26,212 nt of DNA from Chlorokybus atmophyticus (taxonomy: Eukaryota; Streptophyta; Chlorokybophyceae; Chlorokybales; Chlorokybaceae), in the NCBI GenBank assembly GCA_009103225.1, contig RHPI01001132.1, positions 301,397-327,608 of the forward strand, given 5' to 3'. The notes below the pieces were generated by a model. It searched no databases and was not told the origin of the DNA. It worked only from the letters and a program-made list of their open reading frames with translations. Position numbers and translations under genes: made by a program. This document shows positions 1 to 10,793 of the stretch, piece after piece (within the stretch, counting starts at the first letter, position 1; every line of letters starts with the position of its first letter).

Positions 1-331
<331 letters not shown>

Positions 332-367
332 TGTGTGTCTGTAAGGGGTATGAGCGGGACTGCTTAC

Positions 368-3300
368 TTGGAAGGCCTCCGGCGAAGACAAAATCTGTGT
401 CGCCCAACTGAGCGCTGGCGTAGCTCCACATCGGGCCGGATGGCACCACCGGATCAAGCACCTCCCAAGCACCCTGACACATCATCTCCACGTATCAGCA
501 TCATATGCAGCATTGCTATCTTGCACATGACACACGCACACGCACACGCACACGCACCATAGCTCAAACTCAACACACCTTGGTGCTTGGCAAAGACCAG
601 TCGGGGTAAAAGGTGAACCCGCCAACGGAGATGGAAGCCGCGACAACAAAGAACCCTGCAAGCAGCAGAGAGTAAGTGTTGGGTATGTGTATTGCATCTT
701 CACTCTCATCCAAACCAACCACTCACCATGGTCGGCCAGAGCGTTCACGAACGCCTCTCCCTTGTTCTCGTTAGCTGCGAGCAGCTGCGACTGTATGAAG
801 AACACCTGCTCGGCCGGCACGGTGATGGTGAAGCTGAACTCCACCTGCTGCAGGCCGTCCGCCAGCCGACGACGACGCACGGACGTGGCGTTGAAGGATG
901 AGGATAGTGTGGGTCGCTTTGTGATGTGGTGGTCGTTGGCTGCTTCTTCATCTTCATCGTCGCCGTCCACAGACAACAAGGAACGCCTTCGCCTGTGATG
1001 TGGGAATGTTATGGTAATTTGTCGGGTGACAGCATTACTGTGAGTCCTTGCATGCGTGCACGTGTGTGGGGATGTATGCGCGTGTGTGTATATATGCATA
1101 GAGAAGAAGTAGCACTCACTTGCCACAGCCCGTTGACTTCTTCTTCTTCTTGCCAAGCAGCCTCCGTCGCTGACTCGGCGCAGGGAACGCCCGACTCAGA
1201 ATCACGCAGATATCATTCGACCTGCACACACCACCAATCACTCTCCCCACCCACACAACCCAACATTACACCCCCGCACTCACCCCGCATCGCAGATATC
1301 ATCCAGCGCCTCCGCCGTCTGGTCCACGATCTCCCCTTCTGGATCGTCCACCTCGCTCGCATCCGCGATGACGACGATCTCCCCGTCGATCTCGACGGCG
1401 CCCTGCGTCGGGTCGGCCGGGGGAGGGGAGGGCGGCGGGGGTGAGGGTGAGGGTGGGGATGGTGGGGGAGGGGGAGGGGGAGAGAGAACGCAGGTGCTGG
1501 GGAGACCGCATGTGGAGAGCTGGGATGATAGTAACAGGGAGGCCAGCTCGCTGTCGAACAAAGTCGTGTTCAGTACGATGCAACAACAACCGCGACGGAG
1601 GACAAGTACTGACACACTGGCTTGTGCCCTTGTTGTTACAGGACAGACTTCTAGTACACGTGTCTGACTGATACACAGATGCAGTAAAGGGAGAGTCAAT
1701 CAGAGTACCAAGCATGTGTGCAACACTGAGACTGATCTTCCTGTGAACAACATGAAAACACACGCACACTTTCTCACCTCTTGGATATGACTCCAGCTGC
1801 TGCAAGTTTGCCCCCCTCGCTCGCGACGCACGCCACATACTCCTGATGATCCTTCCAGCACCCTCCTGCTCTCTTATGCCCACACGGGCACAACTGCTCC
1901 ACGCTACATCCATCCCCTCCCACACTCTCCCCCTTCCCCGTCCCCTCACACTCATCCAACGCATCCTTCACGCCGTCCTTGTCGCTGTCCATCGCGGCTC
2001 TGAAGGTTGTTACCGCGTTCAACACGCCGTAGCCGCGACGGAAGTCGAACTTGGCAGGAGAGTTGGGGTTGGGGTTGGTGGCGTGGTAGGCGAGGAGGCC
2101 GATGAGGCGCTTGGGGGAGAGGCGGGGACGGGCTTGCTTGAGGAGAGCGGCCACGCCGGCTGGAGGAGGGAGAGATGTGGTTAGAAGGTGTGCATATGGG
2201 CGTGCGTGCGTGTGTTCGTATATAGTTGTGTGTGCGTGTGTGCGTGCGCGCGGCCGGGTGTGCCACGCGTGCGTGCATGCGTGCATGCGCGGGTGTGTGT
2301 GTGTGCTTGCGCGCATGTCTGCTTGTGTGGGTGTCTGGGTGTGGGTGTGCGTGTGCGTGTATGCATGTCCACGCCCACACCCACACCTACACCCACACCC
2401 ACACCCACGCACTCCACCACCATTACACCAACTCACACCACCCTACCCGCATGCGGCGCCGCCGCCGACGTCCCATAGAACCCCGCTTTAAACGTCTCCA
2501 CATCCACGCTGACTCCATCCGGCGCCACGAACAGCGGTTTCCTCCTCACCTGTCTCCTCTTGTACCTGTTCCCCTCACTATCCAACACAACACCCACACC
2601 TCCCCCACTACTGTAAAAGGGTACCAACTCCTCGTCCTTCCAGTTGACGGACCCGATGGCGGCCGCGGCGTCGGCGTTGGCGTGGCCGAGGACGGTACCC
2701 GTGGAGAAGTGAGTTGTGTCGGTCGGAGAGCAGGTCAAGAGAGCAGGGTCGGTGGAACCGCCGTCGGAGGGGAGGGTGAAGTGGAGGAGGTATTTTACGC
2801 CCTTGGGCAACCTGCACGTAAGTGTGGTTGTGGGTGGGAGGGTGGGCGTGGGCGTGACAGCATACGTATCTGCAGCATGTACATTTGCATGTACGCACAT
2901 GTGTGCATGCGTGTGTACGCAGACGTGTGTGTTTGAGCAAGTGTGGTAACCATAGTCAAGGGCTTACTTGCCACCGGCAAAACTGATGGCGATGTAGTTG
3001 GTGCAGAAGGCTCCCAAGGGCAGATTGCAGTACCTGTTGTTGCATTGTTACTTCAGACCATCTTGTCAAGACTTCAACACAACAACTCACAAAACAGAAC
3101 CACACTCTAGTTGATTAAAGCTCTGCTGTTCGTACAACAACTTACGCTGCTATCTTCTCCACCGGCTCACCGCTCGCAACTGCACAACACCACGCATGAA
3201 CAACATGTTCACAGAGAGTACAAACAGCCACGACAAAAACAGTTATAATCAGGCATACTGTTGTCATCGAGGGAGTCCGTGACAATCTTGTTGTCGTCAA

Positions 3301-5993
3301 GGATGTCGGGCTGAGGGCCTCGCAGCAGGAAAAGGTCCAAATCGCTAGCTGTGGGCTTTCCGCTGTTGGTCTCAAACTGGTCATCCCACTGCAGTGGCAT
3401 ACACAAATGTCATACCAACACACGGTGTACTTGGCTTTGGTACAGCAGCACACGCACACACGAACACGTACGCATGCGCGCGCACATGAGCGTGTATACC
3501 CACGCCCACGCACGGGCACGCGCACACGCATGCGCGTGCACATACGCACGTGCACGCACGCTCACATGCATGAGCGTGCGCATATGCATACAAACACGAG
3601 CCCACGTGCCTGCAGCACGAGCGTGATGGTGCACTGGCCGCAGATGCGCACGCGCTGGTACGGCCCCTCCTGTGCGGAGAACTGGTGCAGAGCGAGGTTG
3701 CCCACTTGCTGCACCACCATGCTGTTCACCTCGTAACTCTGCAACCCATCGTTACCTGTACACACACGCACGCACAACCACAGTTTGCTCTCGTACACAG
3801 GCAGCCCTCAATGGCACACTTACATCCCTCACTTACATGCCGAGTGAATATGCACAGACACATCCCAACATGATAGAACACACACACACGCCCACGCCCA
3901 CGCCACACGCCCACGCGCACGCACACGCACACTGCGCTTACCCGCCGACGTAAAGTACGCCACCCCAGCATTCTTCGCCTTCCTAATAATCGCCGACAGC
4001 TCCCCATCCACCAGATACGGCTCCTGATGCACCCACCCACACACATCAACCCCCCCAACTCCACGACCCAACCATACTCCCACCCATCCCTTACGTTCAG
4101 ATAGAATAGGTCGTCGACGATGATGTCCACGCCCTCCTTGACCATGGCCCCGACGGCCTCCTCGAACTGGGGCAGGCCCTCGAAACCGGTGGCGAAGAAG
4201 AGGGAGGCGGAGGGGGCGATGTCGTACAGGATCTGGAGCATCGCGCGGCCCTTGGGGGGGGGGGGAGAGAAGGTTGGGTTGGATGGAGTTGTTGTGTGCG
4301 TGTGCGTGTGTGTGTGTGCGCGGGCGCGGGCGCGTATGGGCGCACACATGCACGCGTGTGCATGTGTGTGGGGCCCCAAACACACATGCGTGCGTTTGTG
4401 CATGTTTGTGTGCATGCGTAAGAACGCGCACGCATATGTGTGCGTCCGTGCCTGCCAGCGTATGCACGTGCGCGCGTGAGCGCGTGTGTGGAAAAGCGTG
4501 CGTGTGTGTGCATGCGCGCGCGCATGCGTGTGCCTGTGTAGACGTGCGCGTGTGCGGATACATGCCTGTGTGCACATACCTCGTCTATGACAAAGTCCGT
4601 TAGGTCCTGATCTTGTGGGAAGCCGGCCCCCGTGAACTCTCTTATGACAGTGACATCCGCAGGGAGCTCCCCATTGTCAATATCTGCACAGATAGCGGGT
4701 TCGACACCACATACACACATACACACATGCGGTATATTGCTCGCGCACCATTTTGATATCCACCATACACGTTGAACGAGTCCGATATCACCCCAATCTT
4801 GACCCCCTTTCCCGTGACGCCATAGAGCGAACGGACGATATCCACGCCAAGCGCCTGGACCCCCTGCGATATCACCTTCCCGCCGGGTGGAAAACCCAAC
4901 AAATCTCTCCTCTTCGTGTGTGTTCGCGGCAGCACGCGGGAGATATCGGCGTGGCGCAGGTGCGATACCGAGTCTAAGTGGGGGATTTTCTCGGCGGGGA
5001 GCCAGCCGGATATCACGCCCGTGCGTTGTCTCACACCCGTCACGATGAAGCCGAGGGTGTTGAGTTCGTTCAGAAGTGATGTTGTGGTGGTGTTGGTGTG
5101 GGATAAGAGGGTGAGAAGGACTACGCTGCCGGACTTCAAGTTGGGGGTGGGGGGGTGGAAGGGAGCCTTGCGCGTGCTGTTGTGGTGGTCGTGTGGTGTG
5201 GTTTGTGTCTCTGCACAATCGACGGAGTTGTGCTGAGAGCAGAAACCTTCACGCATGTGTGCATGTACTGCGACAAAACGGACCACACGCTTGCATGTGC
5301 GTGCGCGTGTGCGTATGTACACTGAAAGCGAGATGATGGGAAATGCATGTGACAATGTGGTAAGTCACCATGTGCTCTTGAAGGAGCTCACAGTATGTGG
5401 CTGCAGACTCATGGCTGCATGCGTGCATGTGTTTGTGTTTATAAGTGGGGTTGTTGGTCGGGGGGGAAGACACATGTGGGAGTGCCTGTGCGTGCGTCAG
5501 CGCTTTTCTTGTTGATAGGACACAGCACGACAAGTTGCAACGCAAGTGACCAGTCACATCACACATTGTGGTTGTTGTGACAGGTGCCACCCCGACACAC
5601 TTTAAATGTAGCCAATCAAGTGTAAAGAGCTCACCAGCCTGTGAGAACCTTCCGCTCTGCTCCAGCAACCCATGCCTGCCCTGCTGAGTCAGATGCAAGC
5701 CGTGCTCGTGACGCAGTGCGCTGCTGAGCCTACTCCCTCCTGCAATGTGACAACACACATTGACGAGGACACACACCACATATTTAATACAAACACAACA
5801 ACCACAACAAGCACAAACAACTCCACAAAACAACATGCAGCTGTTGATAAAAAGTGTCCACGCTTCTGTTGCTCGTGCACGTCTTACCTGCAGCAGGCAG
5901 TGCGGCAACGAGCGACGAGGAGGCGGCCAACAGTAGCAACGACGACAACGCTATGGACAGGACCAACGACGGCGGCGCCTGTGGCCGCCCCAT
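368..5993 (-). CDS. secreted subtilase-like (S8) protease with Pro-rich and kelch-like C-terminal modules, partial at its 3' end
   Basis: Seventeen exons fit in phase: 5993-5888, 5739-5635, 5210-4749, 4683-4580, 4250-4095, 4023-3942, 3755-3610, 3388-3259, 3179-3146, 3033-2968, 2811-2447, 2159-1778, 1550-1284, 1221-1120, 992-727, 655-579 and 473-368. Together they give at least 985 residues. The start is the first ATG before a classic signal peptide (residues 1-35, hydrophobic core SIALSSLLLLAASSS). Residues about 71-195 resemble the propeptide of bacterial S8 relatives (LGFIVTG, SGWLP, SQGVQAL). The catalytic region shows ISDS (Asp214), DEGRAM (Glu259), APSA, YFTSAGN (Asn340) and GTSAAAPHAAG (Ser579). 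Next come a DSDKDGVKDALDEC calcium-type motif (643-656), a GCSVEQLCPC Cys-rich segment, a Ser-Pro/poly-Pro tract (736-757), polybasic and acidic stretches (823-878), an unknown FTITVP domain (886-945) and one kelch-like repeat (951-985, ending FVFAGGLP). It is presumably an extracellular or cell-wall protease; substrate unknown. The catalytic core is firmly placed; the C-terminal exons rest mainly on phase agreement. Confidence 0.86.
3389..3609 (-). other. GC-AG intron in the protease gene
   Basis: Protein alignment puts the exon junction exactly between LVLQ and WDDQF, a run that is contiguous in this protease family. At that point the intron begins GCACGT after CAG and ends in CTGCAG. No GT in the neighbourhood keeps both the reading frame and the conserved LQWDD sequence. 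GC-AG introns are a known minority class in eukaryotes. Confidence 0.75.
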
Positions 5994-7033
5994 GGCGCAG
6001 GCCACCGCCGCCCTCAGCGCCGTCGTTGGCGGCTGAGCCAGACGACACAAACAAGATCAAGCAAAAATCTATAGATAGTAATAGCTACACTTGCGTACAG
6101 CCTACTGCGCTGTACACCGCATGGCCCACCTGTCTGCAAAAAAGTGCGTCCTCAACAACAACGACGCCAACGACGCCAACAGGGCGGCGGCGGCGGCAGC
6201 AGTGGAAATTGGCGGGTAGTGCCGGGCTTAATGTCAGCAGCAGCCGAAGCCGTTAGCTAACCAAAAAGTGGTTAGCGCATCCAGTCACGTCGTCGATAAG
6301 GCACCATTGGAACCATCACATTGCCTGACTTGCGCTGAATTGTCTGGCAACTCGTGGCAAGTCATGAGTTTGTGGGGACCGGGGGTCAGCAGTACAATGC
6401 GGCTAAGTTGACTGAGGAAGAAGTTGGGGCCACGGACGCGGCGCTGAGGGCCACGGGGCCAACGTGACCGGCACGGAAAGACACGCACATGTTGCCTCTA
6501 TTGAGTTATCACTACCAACGTTCAATGACAGGGACACCCATTCATGACAATCTGAGATGAGGTCAATGGGGTTCAGCACCCACACTGGTCGGGTGCTACA
6601 ATAAGGGCTGCGCGGTTCATGAACATTCACGATGCGAGGAATTGTGTCAGGGTTATTGTGACGCTCCAAGGTACCGCAGTATTGAAAAAGCATCCACATC
6701 ATGGCCGCGGCCCGCGGGTAAGGACTGGGCGCAAGCCACTTAGTGGCTGCCACTGCCACGCGCCGGAACGCGATTGCGCGCGCGTGCCGAGGCGGCGCAC
6801 TTTTGAGTCAGCAAAAGCGGCCATACCCCCTGGCCCAGGTGAGATCAGACGAGATCAGGTGACGTCCAGGCCGTACTGGCGGATAGCGACTGTGTACACA
6901 CGCTGCTTGGCCAACTTCCGATATCCCATGTGTCGCCTGAACACGAAAGTCTTCTACGGAAGCTTGCTGTGTTCCGGTAGTTGCCATAGAGCTTCCGGCA
7001 GCGGCGGCAGTGTGGGCGGTGGGCGGGGGTGGC
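5994..7033. other. divergent intergenic region between the protease and EF-hand genes
   Basis: These 1,040 bases separate the minus-strand protease start from the plus-strand EF-hand start, so both promoters and 5' leaders should lie here. Next to the protease is a CAACAACGACGCC/GGCGGC-rich stretch (about 6155-6205) that could be its 5' leader. A G-rich stretch (about 6995-7033) abuts the EF-hand ATG. No confident TATA element or further gene was found; open frames here show no family resemblance. Confidence 0.55.
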
Positions 7034-8635
7034 ATGGGTGCGGGCGGGTCGTCGCTGACGCAGCAGGACATTGAGGAGCTGCACGGCTTCTGCAACGGGC
7101 GATGTGAGTGTCCTTCTCTCCGTGTTGCCGCTGACTGCATAGACGCTCGCACCAGCATTCTAGACCATGCATACTGGCCTGGCCTGGCCCGCCCATAAAA
7201 ACCCTAGCCTGATCCTCTCTGTGTGAATGTGTGTATGTGCAGTCACAAGGGAGGAGATAGCGACACTGTGGGGGCGATTCAGGGAGCTGGACAGGAGCGG
7301 GAGCGGGTTCATCTCAAGCGATGAGTTCATGGTTGTGCCGGAGTTTGCGCTCAACCCTCTCGCCCCGGTCAGTGCTTTGTTCATGTCTCATGCACGTCAA
7401 CGTAATTCACAACCGCTTCCATGGTCTTTGCTCACTGTTTGTTAGCATGAATGCACGCGTACAATCTCTCGCTAGTTTTCTGCACATTAGGTTACTCTTT
7501 CTGCACGCAGAAAGAATAACCTAATGTGCAGCTTGCAATCAGTGTCGATTAACTCTATGCTCTTATATCTATAATCAAGCTGTTGAAAGCTTGACTGCTT
7601 GTACGCCAAAATGTGCGTCGAGTTCCTTTTTATCACTGCCATAGTCCTCGTTGTAACCCTGGCAAGTAGTAGCTTGTTTCTTTTGTACCTCAGCGGTTAC
7701 AGTTGTTGTCTGGGTGTTACCATTTGTTTAAAAGTATCTAATGGTGAAGCAACTGAGCGAGAAAGCTGAAACGTGTGTCGGCGTTTATTATTGCAGAGGT
7801 TGCTCGCGACTGTTGAAAACATGAATTTTCGGGACTTTCTTGTGCTGTTGGGCGCTTTCAGTCCGCAATCGTCCAGCGAAGAGAAGCTCAAGTGTAAGCC
7901 TTTTAGTACAATGTGACTGAGTCGCGCGCGTGTGTGTATGCCAAGTGCATGCGTGCCCGTGCGCACACATGCATACGCATTTGTGAGTGTGTGTGTGCGT
8001 GTTGTACGCGTGCACGCATTCGTACGCGCCCCTCTTGGTGTGTACGCGCATTACTACGCACGAGCGCGCACGACCTCGTGTGTTTGACTTTTCAACATCC
8101 AACATCCACTTGCAGTCATGTTCAAGATCATGGACGCGGATCTGGATGGCGTCGTGTCCATTGACGACATGCTAACCATTCTCGGGTTGATGGCGGGTGA
8201 CTTTCTTACGCACGAGCAACTTGAGGTTTGTGATTGGTTTTACACAAAGAGTAACTGCACGTATTATCTGGGATTGAATCTTTGAGGTTTCACTCATATG
8301 TGCTGCTTGTTGTTATGTGTGCAGCACGTGTTGTTGCGTTCCCTCAGGGCTGCCAACATACGGCCAGAGAGCGGGCTGACCTATGAGGAGTTTGCAAAGG
8401 TAAGTGAAGACTACTTTGGAAAAGTACGTGCGTGCGTGCGCGCGTGCATGCACACATGTGCGCATGCATGAGCAGGCGAGTGCACACGTGTGTGCGCGCG
8501 TGTGCCCTCGCCTGCTCATGCATGCATCATGTGTGTATGTGTGTTGGTTCCGAAATGGCTCAGTGTGTGTTGTCTCTGCAGGTGTTTGAGCCCTGCGCGC
8601 ACAACCTCGACGTCAAGGTCCCTGAAGACAACTAA
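7034..8635 (+). CDS. calcineurin B / CHP-like EF-hand protein
   Basis: Six exons (7034-7103, 7243-7367, 7797-7893, 8116-8225, 8325-8399, 8582-8635) encode 176 residues, close to the usual 170-195 for calcineurin B and CHP proteins. The N-terminus MGAGGSS fits the N-myristoylation pattern (Gly2, Ser6), so membrane association is expected. EF-hand 1 (loop 40-51, DRSGSGFISSDE) and EF-hand 3 (loop 104-115, DADLDGVVSIDD) look able to bind calcium, although loop 3 ends in Asp, not Glu. EF-hand 2 has lost its loop (PRLLATVENMNFRDF), and EF-hand 4 (145-156) lacks acidic residues at positions 1 and 3. The NPLAP and NFRDF segments match the NPL and NFRGF of CHP and calcineurin B. All splice phases agree. 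Likely a calcium sensor for a phosphatase, kinase or ion exchanger; which partner cannot be told. CIB- or CBL-type proteins are alternatives. Confidence 0.88.
7480..7531. repeat. inverted repeat, 25-bp arms, 2-base loop, in intron 2 of the EF-hand gene
   Basis: Arms 7480-7504 and 7507-7531 are reverse complements apart from one C/A mismatch (7495/7516), with the loop at 7505-7506. The arm begins CTGCACATTAGGTTA. It would form a strong hairpin in the transcript, or a cruciform. Confidence 0.93.
8462..8525. repeat. inverted repeat in intron 5 of the EF-hand gene
   Basis: Perfect 19-bp arms (8462-8480 and 8507-8525, starting GCATGCATGAGCAGG) are followed, after one T/C mismatch, by seven more pairs (8482-8488 with 8499-8505), leaving a 10-base GT/GC loop. 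The hairpin fills about a third of a 182-base intron. Confidence 0.93.
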
Positions 8636-9196
8636 TCCAGAGTTTGTTCGGGAGGTCTCAACCACAGTTGTTGTACATGTTGTACACTACAGCACGTGTA
8701 AATTATCACCCAGTTTTAGTAGGTAGGTACGAATCTCAAGGAGCTGCACCATTTGACACGCACGCACGCACGCACGCAGCGCTGACAATCACCACACGCA
8801 TGGGCTGCTCGTCTATGTTTGTGCATGGAGTTTGAGAGTAGAGTAGTTGCATGCAGGTGCCCCTGAATGCAAGTGGAATAGTTCACAACCCTGCACGACG
8901 GTGCATTGGTATAATGACAGTGGCCTTTCTGCTTTCCGTGTTTGCTCTGAGTTCATTGCACAACAGCGTATAACTGCATGCTTGTTGCGGCTCGGTGCAT
9001 CGGTTGTCTCTGTAGTTCTATCTGCCTCTCTCCATCTGTTCTGTTGTGCATTCTGTGTACTATGGGCTATGCTTGCTGTGTGTTTGTTGTACCTTAGAGT
9101 TGGGGTTCACCCGTGAATAACATTCTGTCTTTTTGAGCATTAGGTCGACATGTATCGCACGACATTTGCAGTGCGATCTAGTAACTTTCGTCGGTA
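8636..9196 (+). other. 3' end of the EF-hand gene and upstream region of the TPR gene
   Basis: A TGTAA motif at 8697-8701, 62 bases after the EF-hand stop, is a candidate chlorophyte-type polyadenylation signal. A (CACG)5 microsatellite lies at 8757-8776. The remainder is pyrimidine-rich and presumably contains the promoter of the TPR gene. I found no TATA box and no further gene. Confidence 0.5.
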
Positions 9197-10793
9197 ATGT
9201 CGCTCATGTTGTCGGCGGCGGCGGCGGCGGCGGCGTGGCCGCGGCTGCTGCCGCCGCACAACAGGAGGAGCTCAACCAGGAGCTCAGCACCGCCGCCGCT
9301 GCCGCCATCGCCGCCGCCGTTGCCGCTTACCAGGCTGAGGCGGCGGCCACTGGTGGCGGCGGCGGCGCTGGGGGCCGGGACGGTGCTGGCGGCCGCGGCG
9401 GCGATGGCGGCAGGCGGAGGACGCAACAGCGGCGATGGCCGCGCCGCCGCCGCCGCCGCTGTCCGTGACGGCATGGACAAATTCCGCCAGGGGGACGTTG
9501 CTGCCTCCATCGCCGCCTTTGACTTGGCGCTGCAGAAGGACCCATCTATGAAGTAAGGCCAAAGTCTTAGATAGACCTATACTTGTATACTACTCAACGT
9601 GTGTACGTTATTCACACCTGTTTTGAGCTGACGCCTTCATGAAGGAACACATGACATGCCATGCAATCAACTTCATGATGTTGATCTGCATGCAAGGGGG
9701 GTTGCATGCGCATCTGTGTGCGCAGGCGTGCGCATACAAGTGCACACACGTGCGTGTGCGCTCGCATGTGTGTGTTTGTGGTTGCGTGCACGCGTGTTGT
9801 TGCCGTATGTGCATGCATGTGTGCATGTGCGTGTGTGCGTGCGTGCTTGCGTGTTGAGCTGCGCCTTGGCAAGCAACACATCATCATGTCATCCACACCA
9901 CTCATGCGCACATGCATGCATGCATGCATGCATGCATAACACGCACGCGCACGCAGGCCGCTTCTGTGGCAGCGTGGTCTGTCCCTTTACTACGCGGAGC
10001 GGTTGTCCGATGCCGCGGAGCAGTTTCGCGAGGACGTCGCGGCCAACCCCGCCGACGCCGAGGAAGCCCTCTGGACCTTCCTGTCGGAGGCGCGGGAGAA
10101 GGGCCCCGACTACGCACGCAAACACATGCTGAAGGTGCTCTGTGGGCGCGTCTGTGCGTATGCGCGTGCGTGCTTACAGGCATGCGTGTGGGCGTTTGGA
10201 CGCATGTGTGCATATGCGTGTGTTTGTGTCCATGCGGGCATGTGCATGCATGTGCACGTGTGCTTGTGTGTGCGTGTATCACACAAGTCATTCTCATGCA
10301 CGCAGTCCAACAGGCATCTTCACTTGTAGATGAGATAAGTGATCCATTTCAAGCCCACTGGACGACAAGAATATCAATTCCTCACATGCATGCGTGTTGT
10401 TGTTTACGAACCTCAACCGTCATCTATGCTTGCATCCACGCAGGTTGGGAGGGATCCAAGGCCAGTATTGAGAGCCTCCCTGGACTCGTTCCAGAACGCT
10501 TCTGGCGCAGAAGCCATACTCAAGTCCGCAGGCAGCGACAAAGAGGTGATACCAGTTGCTTCAACAATCGACACAACAGTGAACAACATACCCACATGAC
10601 TGGTCCCGTGCAGGGTCACGATGCGTTCTACTCGCGGCTATATGCGGCGCTCTACCATGAGGCTTATGCAGAGGGCGAGGCCGCGCGAAAAGAGATGTTA
10701 AGCGCCGTGGCCACGCGGTACGCACGCGCATCCGGAGACTACATGGCCGCCCTCGCACGCGTGCATTGCAGACTGCGTGGCTGGAGTAGTTAG
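9197..10793 (+). CDS. plastid-type TPR-like protein
   Basis: Four exons (9197-9552, 9957-10134, 10444-10545, 10614-10793) encode 271 residues. The ATG at 9197 is the first after an in-frame stop at 9182-9184. Residues 1-80 are Ala-, Ser-, Arg- and Pro-rich and nearly free of acidic residues, as in a plastid transit peptide, with an Ala-rich hydrophobic stretch around 52-71. TPR-like helices follow (about 86-158): a DKFRQGD motif, then PLLWQRGLSLYYAERL and an EQFREDVAANPADAEEALW motif. The last exons hold GRDPRPV and SGDYMAALARVHC. These blocks match, from memory, a conserved single-copy TPR-like protein of plants and algae related in layout to bacterial NlpI. Its molecular role is not established; a scaffold function in the chloroplast is an inference. 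Intron phases are 2, 0 and 0, all consistent. The weak donor GTGCTC at 10135 is the least certain junction, but it restores the conserved K-VGRDPRPV run. Confidence 0.88.
9911..9937. repeat. (ATGC)n microsatellite in intron 1 of the TPR gene
   Basis: About 6.5 uninterrupted copies of the tetranucleotide ATGC lie just upstream of the exon 2 acceptor. Each copy is self-complementary and alternates purine and pyrimidine. Confidence 0.95.

Noticed and set aside
1774-2936. Many overlapping plus- and minus-strand frames rich in His-Thr or Cys-Val
   Set aside because: They translate RY-alternating introns or the antisense of protease exons. The protease frame alone shows family motifs and phase agreement.
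9133-9562. Four other frames over the first exon of the TPR gene
   Set aside because: GC-rich sequence opens every frame. Only the frame starting at 9197 runs into the conserved TPR-like sequence across the splice sites.
9600-9950. Possible CRISPR-like or tandem array in the TGCATGCA-rich intron
   Set aside because: There are no regular spacers; it is simple-sequence DNA in a eukaryotic intron.
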